Positions 1-7,448 of a DNA stretch of 64,000 nt are shown piece after piece. Every line of letters begins with the position of its first letter. Position 1 is the first letter of the stretch. This stretch comes from JBOFIQ01 sp051654905 (lineage in GTDB: Bacteria; Actinomycetota; Actinomycetes; Propionibacteriales; Propionibacteriaceae). Where the stretch lies: the NCBI GenBank assembly GCA_051654905.1, contig JBOFYY010000156.1:274134-338133 (forward strand), in the 5' to 3' direction. The notes below the pieces were generated by a model. The model was not told the origin of the DNA. It was given only the letters and a program-made list of their open reading frames with translations, and searched no databases. The position numbers and the translations under genes were made by a program.

Positions 1-1200
1 TGCTGCTTCGGCACGTTCATTAGCTTTCTCAACCTCTTCACGAATTAGTGCTTCTAGCCCAGCCTCAACTGCAACAGTTACGTTGTCACTGTTCTGAGGA
101 GCACCCGTAAAAACTCGCTTTAACCGATCGCGCAACCAGCCAACTTTTTCATCGAGCGCCCGGAAAATCTCCCCAGTACCAACAAAATCATGCCATCTAG
201 CTAATACTTCTCCCCGCAGCAACGTGCCATCAGCAGTTTGTACTGCAATCGCCCGCGATGCCTCCGTAAAAGCTGCATCAGCATCGCTCTGCAGCTGGAT
301 AATCGCAGCAACTTGATCTCTAACAGCTTGTGCCACGCGCGGAGCCCGCAATACAAGATTTCCTACCGCCCCATCCAAGGTCTGAATGACGACCTGCTGT
401 CGAGTTTTCTGATCAGCCGCCAACTCAGCAAGCCAATCACGAATTGGGGAAACCGCTGCATTAGGAAGCATTCCGTCAGCATCTGTTCCAGTCTCAGGTA
501 CTGCAAAAAGCGGCGACGACGCTAATCCGCGCTCAGTCATCATCTGAGCTAGATGCGGTGGAACTTCTGAGAAAGCAGCCGGTGGAACCCGGTTACAAAC
601 CACAGCAACTGCTGCACTACGTTCGGCTGCATGCCGCAGATATTCCCACGGAACCGCATCGGCATAACGTGCAGCAGAAGTAACAAATAGCCATAAATCA
701 GCAGCTGCTAGTAGCTGAGCAGCGAGCTCTCTATTTTCTTTGACTACCGAATCGACGTCGGGAGCATCCAGCAACGCTAGTCCTTGCGGAATTGTTGGTT
801 CTGCCACTAACTGCAAGGAACGCGAATCTAAACTCGCACCATGGCTACGTGCCATACCTGGTAAAATACGATCAGTAAGGAACCACTGTTCATCGTCTGG
901 ATGATGAACAAGCACCGGTCCGCGCGTCGTAGGACGAATAACCCCCGGAATAGTAACTCGTCTACCAATCACTGAGTTCACTAACGTCGACTTACCTGCT
1001 CCGGTAGATCCTCCCACTACAGCAAGCAATGGGGCATCCAGTGTCCCTAACCGCGGTAATACATAATCATTAAGTTGAGCGACAATATCGTGAGCTGCCT
1101 GTGCCTGCACTTGAGCACCAGGCAACGGCAATGGCAGTCGCACCGGAGCTAACGCATCTCGTAGCTGCCGTAGTGAATCACCAAGCTGCGGAACAGTCAT
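1..1200 (-). CDS. Dynamin-like/YfjP-type GTPase, C-terminus off the window
   Basis: An open frame runs leftward from ATG at 1200 to the window edge without a stop, so about 400 N-terminal residues are visible. A P-loop GGSTGAGKST lies at residues 63-72, a switch II-like LLDAPDVDS around residue 130 and a possible G4 motif CNRVP around residue 185. These indicate a large GTPase of the dynamin/Era-like group common in actinobacteria, where such genes often occur as adjacent pairs; the partner would lie outside this window. A purine-rich site (GAGAAGGA) precedes the start, and the gene follows the PrsW gene by 35 bases, so the two are probably co-transcribed. The cellular role is not known; membrane association is an inference from the family. 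Confidence 0.8.
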   Translation of the reverse strand, partial: MTVPQLGDSLRQLRDALAPVRLPLPLPGAQVQAQAAHDIVAQLNDYVLPRLGTLDAPLLAVVGGSTGAGKSTLVNSVIGRRVTIPGVIRPTTRGPVLVHHPDDEQWFLTDRILPGMARSHGASLDSRSLQLVAEPTIPQGLALLDAPDVDSVVKENRELAAQLLAAADLWLFVTSAARYADAVPWEYLRHAAERSAAVAVVCNRVPPAAFSEVPPHLAQMMTERGLASSPLFAVPETGTDADGMLPNAAVSPIRDWLAELAADQKTRQQVVIQTLDGAVGNLVLRAPRVAQAVRDQVAAIIQLQSDADAAFTEASRAIAVQTADGTLLRGEVLARWHDFVGTGEIFRALDEKVGWLRDRLKRVFTGAPQNSDNVTVAVEAGLEALIREEVEKANERAEAA

Positions 1201-1235
1201 ATATTTTTCCTTCTCACGAGAGCATCACACTATTT

Positions 1236-3083
1236 TTATGCTGGTGGCGCCCAAGATGGGTCTACAGCAGAGTACTCGGTTCTGGTAGCTGTTACTGGTA
1301 TTTGAATATCCTTTCTTAGCCGAGCTGGAGCGAAACGTGCCCATAATGTCTTCCAGAAATAAGGATATGTACGCCATCCAGTCAAGCTACTGAGCGCCCA
1401 TACTCGCTCTTGCCTAATCCGGTACAGCAAATCTCGCTCATACCCCAGACCTGCTTGATCGATAAGTCCTTTAGTGATCGAATCACGTGCATAAGCTAGC
1501 TCAACCATGGCTCGAATAAGGCGGACTGTATGCCACCAAGCTTTTGGTGAAATAAGCAGCGCCAAGAGAACTAGTCTTACTCGCTGCCACCAGGAGCCAA
1601 ATACTTCCGGATCAGATTGCTGCACCCAACCCATACGTCGGTAATCACTAAGGCGATGACGAATAAGTCGATCCTCTTTTATCAAATTGCGGATCAGGAA
1701 TATCAGCAAGCTAATTGCTACTGAAACCCCAAAAATCATGAAGGTACGCAGCAATGCGCCTTCGTCATTCTGGGTAGAAGCCATCAGGTTAAAAGACATG
1801 TGAAGACCAGCGGCAACACAATACCCAGCTAATGGATACAAAATCCGAGCAAGTTTGCTACGATTTCGCAGTCCTACAGCAAGTCCAATAGCCGTCATTG
1901 AGGTAAACAAAGGATGTCCCCATGACGTCAAAACACCACGCATAAACGCTAGCTGCTGTACTGCGGCATCAGCATCACCTGCCGCTATTTCTTGCGAGGC
2001 ATATAGCACTGCTCGAATGTAATAAATGATGTTTTCAGTGAAAGCAAAACCAACTGCCGACAATCCGCCCAATGCTACTAAGTTGAGTTTATTGACCAAT
2101 TTACTGCGCCAGAATGCGGCCATAATGAATAAAATCGACGCTTTAGCGGCTTCCTCCACAAACGGCGCAATATAAACAGCAGTACGCATATTTGACGCCC
2201 CTGCTTCTGCTTCACCTTGCCCTAACAGCTCTCCAGCCCACGAGTTCACAATTATCGACAACATCGTGGATGCGCCAGCACCCCATGCCAATGCCAGCAA
2301 CCATGCCAACCAGCCAGCAGGACGACGGCGATCAATTAGTACAATAAAGAAAACCGTATAGGCAGCTAGCGTCGGAAATGCTAGGCGAATAGATTGATCC
2401 AAACCTTGCATATAGGCATCTGTGTTCACCATCATGCCTTCAGGAAGTTCTGCTGGCGGTAGCGGCGTCATCGCCGCATTAAGCCAACCAAGCCATCCCA
2501 AAGCCAATAAAGCACCCACAATCCCGGCGATCAACATGCCCTTGCTACAGCGGTTTTCCAATTGAGGTTTCTTAACCAGAACAACTGTCAGTACTGCCAG
2601 AACGATCGTAAAAATAACCGCACTAGCTATTCCAACAACGATAGGTCCATGCCATGACCAAAGGTTAGCTATACCATGAACAAAAATCTGACGCCCGCCA
2701 GTCAAACCAGCAAGTACTAATCCGGTAAGCCAAAGCGTCCAACCAGCTACTACCCGACGTCCTACTTTCTGCAGCTCAAAACGTTTCATTACAACGCCTG
2801 AAAGAGCCAACGGCAGCAATGCCCCTAGCGCGGCAAGTGCAAAGGATTTTCCAAAGTTTGCTTCATTACGCTCTAGCGCTACCGCCATAATTAGGTAGTA
2901 CTGGTAGGCAATAGTTGCTGCAGCAAAAACCACTACCAACAATGTCCACCACAGCAGTGAATTACTTAAAAGACGCTGATACCACGGCCCGGAAGCGGGA
3001 ATGTACTCATCGCTTTGAGGAAGCCCATTGAGTCTACGCCCACGCTTAAGAAGCTTTTCGGGAACTTGTACCAGTTTTGCCAC
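1236..3083 (-). CDS. PrsW-family intramembrane metalloprotease
   Basis: The 615-residue polytopic membrane protein carries PrsW hallmarks: an EEAAKA motif in the segment APFVEEAAKASILF, a following ENIIYY segment, and membrane histidines in SWGHPLF and GLHMSFN. PrsW in Bacillus cleaves an anti-sigma factor; many actinobacterial members have unknown substrates. The protein is longer than minimal PrsW because of a roughly 170-residue cytoplasmic C-terminal tail rich in Arg and Trp. GTG at 3083 is chosen because TAGGCT ends 6 bases upstream, fitting a leaderless start; there is no properly spaced Shine-Dalgarno site. The downstream GTPase is probably in the same transcript. Substrate cannot be inferred. 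Confidence 0.85.
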   Translation of the reverse strand: MAKLVQVPEKLLKRGRRLNGLPQSDEYIPASGPWYQRLLSNSLLWWTLLVVVFAAATIAYQYYLIMAVALERNEANFGKSFALAALGALLPLALSGVVMKRFELQKVGRRVVAGWTLWLTGLVLAGLTGGRQIFVHGIANLWSWHGPIVVGIASAVIFTIVLAVLTVVLVKKPQLENRCSKGMLIAGIVGALLALGWLGWLNAAMTPLPPAELPEGMMVNTDAYMQGLDQSIRLAFPTLAAYTVFFIVLIDRRRPAGWLAWLLALAWGAGASTMLSIIVNSWAGELLGQGEAEAGASNMRTAVYIAPFVEEAAKASILFIMAAFWRSKLVNKLNLVALGGLSAVGFAFTENIIYYIRAVLYASQEIAAGDADAAVQQLAFMRGVLTSWGHPLFTSMTAIGLAVGLRNRSKLARILYPLAGYCVAAGLHMSFNLMASTQNDEGALLRTFMIFGVSVAISLLIFLIRNLIKEDRLIRHRLSDYRRMGWVQQSDPEVFGSWWQRVRLVLLALLISPKAWWHTVRLIRAMVELAYARDSITKGLIDQAGLGYERDLLYRIRQERVWALSSLTGWRTYPYFWKTLWARFAPARLRKDIQIPVTATRTEYSAVDPSWAPPA

Positions 3084-3089
3084 CCCCTT

Positions 3090-3095
3090 AGCCTA
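3090..3095 (-). promoter_or_regulatory. Leaderless -10 element of prsW-like gene
   Basis: TAGGCT on the minus strand ends 6 bases before the GTG at 3083. Confidence 0.6.
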
Positions 3096-3164
3096 CCCGG
3101 GGAAAGCCCAAAATAAATGAGTTAACCATTCTCACACCAAACATGAGTAGAATAGTTTTAGCTA

Positions 3165-3237
3165 GCCCCCGTAGCTCAGCGGATAGAGCAGGAGCCTTCT
3201 AATCTCTTGGCCGCAGGTTCGATTCCTGCCGGGGGCG
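3165..3237 (+). tRNA. tRNA-Arg (UCU)
   Basis: A full cloverleaf: acceptor GCCCCCG/CGGGGGC, D-arm GCTC/GAGC, T-arm GCAGG/CCTGC with TTCGATT loop, discriminator G. The anticodon loop CTTCTAA gives anticodon TCT, reading AGA/AGG. No CCA is encoded. The anticodon stem GGAGC/TCTCT has a G-U pair at the base and a C-U mismatch at positions 31-39, directly next to the loop, which is unusual. Confidence 0.9.
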
Positions 3238-3244
3238 CTCTAGC

Positions 3245-3285
3245 AGTATTAAGTTTCCTTACTTTAAACAAGGAAACTTAATACT
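3245..3285 (+). terminator. Hairpin after tRNA-Arg
   Basis: A perfect 16-bp inverted repeat (3245-3260 with 3270-3285) with a 9-base loop directly follows the tRNA. The U-tract is poor (TTGCCTT), so it may act as a terminator or as a 3' processing and stability structure. Confidence 0.65.
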
Positions 3286-3578
3286 TTGCCTTCGCGGTTT
3301 CTATCAAAAACTGCCTATAGGAATAGTTCCTAAACAACCAATAAATTTTGGGTTAAAGACTGTGCCTTAGATGATGTTAGCTAACACCATACACAGCCAG
3401 ACCACCGCTAACAGTGCTCATCACTACTTTCGCATGCGGTCATTCTGAAACCACAGAATCTGCCTCAGATTGCCAACGATGCCCAAACTGCGCCAAAAAT
3501 CCCGTTTTTTACAATCCTTGTCAATCTGAGGCAGAAGTTTGACTGATAGGGTCGTTAGCGAAGCGAGGAGAAACGTAT
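3286..3578 (+). promoter_or_regulatory. Leader region of the MFS gene with inverted repeats
   Basis: No coding potential is apparent in this stretch. It contains a perfect 12-bp palindrome TGTTAGCTAACA at 3375-3386, a possible dimeric repressor operator, and a 14-bp inverted repeat at 3459-3472 and 3522-3535 separated by 49 bases. The second arm ends about 43 bases before the MFS start codon. The layout would suit operator control plus a structured 5' leader. No known riboswitch was recognised. Confidence 0.5.
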
Positions 3579-4766
3579 ATGCCAACACCCGAGTCCCTAA
3601 CTAAGACTCAATGGCGCCATATCGCTATCGCTGGATATGGTCCTACGCTGGCTAGTTCTATCGGCTTCGGGGCTGTAATTCCGCTAATTCCACTTTCTGC
3701 CCGACATATGGGAGCTAGCTTAGGAACAGCAGCTTTTATTGCCAGTTTGCTTGCGATGGGGACGTTACTCGGAGATATTCCAGCCGGAGCAATTATCAGT
3801 AGGATCGGCGAGAAAAGATCTCTCGCTGGCGCCTGTATCGTAAATGCTGTTGTACTCAGTCTTATAACGCTGGTTAATAATTTGTCGGTATTAGCAATTG
3901 CAGTACTTACGATTGGTCTAGTTGGATCTGTTTTCAATATTGCCCGGCAGTCTTTCCTTACCGAAGCAGTGCCATTACGTTATCGAGGACGAGCGCTCTC
4001 AACTCTGGGCGGTGTTTTCCGGTTCGGTAACTGTATTGGACCGCTTGCGGGTGCGGCAGTAATTGCTCGTTACGGTTTGTCCCATGCCTACGGCTTTGCA
4101 GCCATCATGACTCTAATAGCCGCTGGAGTAACTCTATTTCTGCCAGATGTACCCCGGGAAGCACCTGTAGGATCTCTTCAGCCTCGTCTTATTGACGTCA
4201 TTAGTAGCCACAAAAAATCGCTACTAACACTTGGCTTTGGCGTAATGTCTATTCAGATTGTGCGACAGGCCCGGCAAGCGGTATTACCGTTGTGGTGCGA
4301 ATCGCATCAACTTGCCCCCGAAACCACATCACTAATTTTTTCAGCATCTATGGCGTGCGATGTACTGCTTTTCTTGCCTGGCGGCTGGTTGATGGATCGA
4401 GTGGGACGTTGGTGGCTCTGTGTTCCTTCTATGCTCGTGATGGCAACTGGATTGCTTCTGCTGCCATTAACTAATTCTGGAGCATCAATTGCTGCTATCG
4501 CGATGTTACTCGGACTAGGAAATGGCATTAGTTCTGGGATTGTGATGACATTGGCTTCGGATTCATCACCTGCGGTGAGTCGCACGCAATATCTGTCTGT
4601 CTTCCGCCTTTTTGGCGATACTGGGCAAATGTTTGCGCCACTTTTGGTGTCACTTATTACCGGCTTTGCACCACTTGCGGTAGCGGCAGCTGCGCTAGGT
4701 GGCATCGGCTACGCCGGAGCTGCTTGGCTTACCAAATGGGTTCCCCGAGAACGTATTAGTCGCTAG
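3579..4766 (+). CDS. Major facilitator superfamily transporter, likely drug exporter
   Basis: The 395-residue protein has about 12 hydrophobic segments and the MFS loop pattern after TM2 (GDIPAGAIISRIGEKRS, motif A-like) with a repeat after TM8 (GGWLMDRVGRWW). The length and arrangement fit a 12-TM drug/proton antiporter; the substrate is unknown. ATG at 3579 follows GAGGAG at suitable spacing, so this gene uses a Shine-Dalgarno start, unlike many first genes nearby. It has a long upstream region with a palindrome and a large inverted repeat, suggesting inducible control. Its 3' end overlaps the convergent gene at 4763 by 4 bases. Confidence 0.85.
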   Translation: MPTPESLTKTQWRHIAIAGYGPTLASSIGFGAVIPLIPLSARHMGASLGTAAFIASLLAMGTLLGDIPAGAIISRIGEKRSLAGACIVNAVVLSLITLVNNLSVLAIAVLTIGLVGSVFNIARQSFLTEAVPLRYRGRALSTLGGVFRFGNCIGPLAGAAVIARYGLSHAYGFAAIMTLIAAGVTLFLPDVPREAPVGSLQPRLIDVISSHKKSLLTLGFGVMSIQIVRQARQAVLPLWCESHQLAPETTSLIFSASMACDVLLFLPGGWLMDRVGRWWLCVPSMLVMATGLLLLPLTNSGASIAAIAMLLGLGNGISSGIVMTLASDSSPAVSRTQYLSVFRLFGDTGQMFAPLLVSLITGFAPLAVAAAALGGIGYAGAAWLTKWVPRERISR

Positions 4767-5236
4767 ATTTCTGCTAGATCTACGATAATCTCGCGGGGAT
4801 CAGGTCCCTGTTTCATTCCCCATTCAAAACCGGGTAGTTGACGAATATCCTCGAAGTACTTGTTTAATTCTTGTCCGCCCCATGGGAGCTGATTAGCGCC
4901 TAACCCGTCGGTGATAGGACGAGCTTCCCATAATATTTCGCAGGAAAATCTCCAACGACGAATCCCTGATGTTTCAACTAGATTTCGGGTAAGTACCAAA
5001 ATAAAATCTTCAAATCCATCGTCGTTGCTCCAGATCCCATACTCCGCAACCAGACTGTCAGCAGATCCAGTTATCCCCTGAACATCTACTACTGGTAATT
5101 TCACAAATTTTTCAAAACTATCTATGACCGCAGCGACATCTGCTGTTGCCGTTTTTTGCGCGGTTTGCGCATCGCCTAATAGCTGTTTGAAGGTTGCTAC
5201 AACGGTGTCGATTGTGAGTTGGTTGCCATGCTCCAT
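4763..5236 (-). CDS. Hypothetical soluble protein, 157 aa
   Basis: I do not recognise the family. The product is acidic, has no signal peptide or membrane segment, and contains an N-terminal probable helix (residues 8-50) followed by a mixed alpha/beta region with many aromatic residues (RRWRFSCEILWEA, FEWGMKQGPD). The ATG at 5236 lacks a clear ribosome site; CAAGAT ends 6 bases upstream, a weak leaderless-type -10. It is divergent from orn and convergent with the MFS gene. Codon use resembles its neighbours, so it is probably a real conserved gene rather than an antisense artefact, but no function is proposed. Confidence 0.6.
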   Translation of the reverse strand: MEHGNQLTIDTVVATFKQLLGDAQTAQKTATADVAAVIDSFEKFVKLPVVDVQGITGSADSLVAEYGIWSNDDGFEDFILVLTRNLVETSGIRRWRFSCEILWEARPITDGLGANQLPWGGQELNKYFEDIRQLPGFEWGMKQGPDPREIIVDLAEI

Positions 5237-5341
5237 ATGACGATCTTGCCACTTCTTTTCTAATAGAAGCTATTTAGCGAACTGTCTTTAATTCTTATTG
5301 CGGTACCAATATTTATTAAAAACGGCGTAAAGTGGTCGATC

Positions 5342-5968
5342 GTGACTGATTATTTGGTGTGGATTGACTGCGAGATGACTGGACTTGATCTAGAACACGA
5401 TCAACTCGTAGAAGTAGCAGCGCTGGTAACCGATGCTGATCTTAATGTTATAGGCGACGGAATCGACGTAATTATCAAACCAGAGCCAGCCGCTCTTGAG
5501 CAGATGAATGATTTCGTTCGTAATATGCATACCAAATCTGGCCTCATCGATGAGTTGGCAGCTGGTATGACGTTAGCTCAAGCCGAACAATTAGTGCTTG
5601 CCTACATCAAGGAATACGTTCCCGATGCTCGCAAGGCACCCCTGGCTGGTAACACTATCGGCACTGACCGCATGTTCTTACTTAAAGATATGCCCGAGTT
5701 AGAGGCACATGTTCATTACCGAAATGTTGACGTTTCGTCGATTAAAGAGCTAGCTCGACGCTGGTATCCACGTGCTTACTACAATTCCCCGGCAAAAACC
5801 GGGAATCACCGGGCACTTGCTGATATTCAAGAGTCCATCGAGGAGCTACGTTACTTCCGCGAAGCAGTCTTTGTAGCGCAACCAGGACCTGATACTAAGG
5901 CGTGTAAAGAAATCGCCAAAGACCATCAAGGAGCTTTGACGGGGAACCGTCCAGCACCGCTAATTTAA
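5342..5968 (+). CDS. orn: Oligoribonuclease
   Basis: The 208-residue DEDDh 3'-5' exonuclease degrades di- to pentaribonucleotides, including pGpG, to mononucleotides in the cytoplasm. ExoI motif WIDCEMTGLD is at residues 8-17; ExoIII contains GNHRALADI with the catalytic His and Asp near residue 160. Length is slightly over the usual 180-200 because of a short C-terminal tail. GTG at 5342 is the only sensible start; TAAAGT lies 8 bases upstream with no Shine-Dalgarno site, close to the leaderless pattern. tRNA-His lies 81 bases downstream on the same strand. Confidence 0.95.
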   Translation: MTDYLVWIDCEMTGLDLEHDQLVEVAALVTDADLNVIGDGIDVIIKPEPAALEQMNDFVRNMHTKSGLIDELAAGMTLAQAEQLVLAYIKEYVPDARKAPLAGNTIGTDRMFLLKDMPELEAHVHYRNVDVSSIKELARRWYPRAYYNSPAKTGNHRALADIQESIEELRYFREAVFVAQPGPDTKACKEIAKDHQGALTGNRPAPLI

Positions 5969-6050
5969 CGGTAATTATTTATCGATTAGCGCTTAGTGGA
6001 AAAACCAGCTAACATATTTTCTTGCGTGCAAGCGCGTTGTAGTGGTCGTG

Positions 6051-6126
6051 GTGGGTGTAGCTCAGTTGGTAGAGCTCCTGGTTGTGGTCCAGGCGGTCGC
6101 GGGTTCAAGTCCCGTCATCCACCCCA
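6051..6126 (+). tRNA. tRNA-His (GUG)
   Basis: Acceptor GTGGGTG/CATCCAC, D-arm GCTC/GAGC, anticodon stem CCTGG/CCAGG with loop TTGTGGT (anticodon GTG), T-arm GCGGG/CCCGT. C73 is followed by an encoded CCA (6124-6126). The base at 6050 is G, consistent with the extra G-1 of tRNA-His. Confidence 0.95.
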
Positions 6127-6197
6127 CTCCGCTCCCCTTGCAATTATCGCAATAATCTACTTATTAAGCACCGGTCAAATAGCCTGTTTTACTGACA

Positions 6198-6216
6198 TTA
6201 GATTAGGCTAACCAAA
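6198..6216 (+). promoter_or_regulatory. DtxR/IdeR-like iron box over DedA promoter
   Basis: The 19 bases TTAGATTAGGCTAACCAAA match the DtxR/IdeR consensus TTAGGTTAGGCTAACCTAA at 17 positions. The box contains the gene's -10 hexamer TAGGCT (6204-6209), which ends 6 bases before the ATG, and reaches the A of that ATG. A bound iron-loaded repressor would block polymerase completely. Confidence 0.7.
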
Positions 6217-6707
6217 TGGTTGTGCTTGGTGTGTGGTGGAATCCAGTTTCTTGGACTAACGTCCCACTGCCACTTATTGCGTTAGCACTATTCCCGATTG
6301 CTTTCTTTCGCGCCGGAAGTATCTACGTATTAGGCCGAATCGTCACCACCGAAACAAGTCGCTTACGACGTATCCATAATCTGATGACCAAACCAGGTTT
6401 CCAGAAAGCTTGCTGCTATCTTCACCGCTGGGGTGCACCTGTGGTGTCGCTTTCTTTTTTAACAATCGGATTCCAAACCATGACGCACTTAGCTGCTGGG
6501 GTTACTAAGATGCCGTTAAAACGGTACCTTCCAGCTCTTGGGCTAGGCGCAGCACTGTGGGGAATCCTTTATGCAACTGTAGGTTTTGTTGGCTTCACAT
6601 CACTTGCTGCGTTATGGCGCTTCTCCCCTGCTCTCACGCTTACGGCAATCAGCGTCGCGGTTATCTTTCTCATTATCTGGGGATATAACCGCTACCGATC
6701 GGCATAG
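6216..6707 (+). CDS. DedA/VTT-domain membrane protein
   Basis: A 163-residue protein with four to five hydrophobic segments and a VTT/DedA signature around residues 82-115 (HLAAGVTKMPLKRY then WG), preceded by an amphipathic stretch rich in His and Arg. DedA-family proteins act in the inner membrane and are implicated in undecaprenyl-phosphate and phospholipid recycling or proton-dependent transport; the specific substrate here is unknown. It is shorter than typical 200-residue DedA proteins. The start is leaderless-type, with no Shine-Dalgarno site. The unusual point is the near-perfect iron box over its promoter, which predicts expression under iron starvation. The gene ends 6 bases from the convergent gatD. 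Confidence 0.75.
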   Translation: MVVLGVWWNPVSWTNVPLPLIALALFPIAFFRAGSIYVLGRIVTTETSRLRRIHNLMTKPGFQKACCYLHRWGAPVVSLSFLTIGFQTMTHLAAGVTKMPLKRYLPALGLGAALWGILYATVGFVGFTSLAALWRFSPALTLTAISVAVIFLIIWGYNRYRSA

Positions 6708-6713
6708 CTAGAG

Positions 6714-7448
6714 TTACCGCTTAGCTCCTAGCAGACGAGCGATCTGACGCTCTCTAGCGCTAGTTGCTAAGGAATCATCAATAACTTCAGAAGAGAACGC
6801 TGTACCAGTAGCGCGCTCGACAGCCCGCGCGATAAGCCAGTCGGCTACTGCCGGATTAGCTGGCAATATCGGCCCATGAAGATAGGTGCCAATCACGTTA
6901 TTAGTACGGGCACCTTCTTGCCCATCTGTGCGATTGTTTCCGTACCCAGCTTTCACTCGACCAAAAGGTTGTTGCCCAGCACCTAGCGATGTCGCTCCCG
7001 AATGATTTTCAAAACCAACCACATCACCAAACTCGGTTTCCAGAACGATTCCACCAATCATACGTTCTGCGCCACCAGATGTAGTCACATCAAGAATCCC
7101 TAATCCGGGAAGATGTTGCCCATCTACCGTGATGAACTCTTGTCCAAAAAGTTGGTACGTTCCGCAAATTGCAAGCATCGGGCAGCCGTCAGCAGCTAGC
7201 TCTACTATCTGTGAACCGATCCGAGCTAAATCCTCTTCAACACGTCCTTGCCCAGAGTCCTGTCCGCCACCGCCCATCAGCAGATGCGGTTCTGCCGGAA
7301 ACTTATCGCCTGGATTATGGTTCACCAGATTGACGTCGTAGCCGTGCCAGCGAAGACGAGAAGCTAATGCTCGGGTATTTCCCACATCACCATAAATGCT
7401 CATTTCTCGCGGATAGAGATGAACCAGAGTGATTGTTGCTTTACTCAT
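6714..7448 (-). CDS. gatD: Lipid II isoglutaminyl synthase, glutamine amidotransferase subunit GatD
   Basis: The 244-residue class I glutamine amidotransferase-like protein of the CobB/CobQ type supplies ammonia to MurT, which amidates D-Glu of lipid II to D-isoglutamine. The nucleophile Cys lies in LAICGTYQLFG and the His in GTYLHGPILP. A longer upstream frame exists, but ATG at 7448 is chosen: GGAGG is 7 bases upstream, the murT stop codon shares one base (TGATG), and the product then starts MSKATITLVHLYP as expected. The pair is translationally coupled. It is convergent with the DedA-like gene. Confidence 0.93.
   Translation of the reverse strand: MSKATITLVHLYPREMSIYGDVGNTRALASRLRWHGYDVNLVNHNPGDKFPAEPHLLMGGGGQDSGQGRVEEDLARIGSQIVELAADGCPMLAICGTYQLFGQEFITVDGQHLPGLGILDVTTSGGAERMIGGIVLETEFGDVVGFENHSGATSLGAGQQPFGRVKAGYGNNRTDGQEGARTNNVIGTYLHGPILPANPAVADWLIARAVERATGTAFSSEVIDDSLATSARERQIARLLGAKR

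Noticed and set aside
238..525. Plus-strand open frame of 95 codons
   Set aside because: It is antisense to the GTPase gene, whose P-loop and switch motifs are intact; the frame has no recognisable features.
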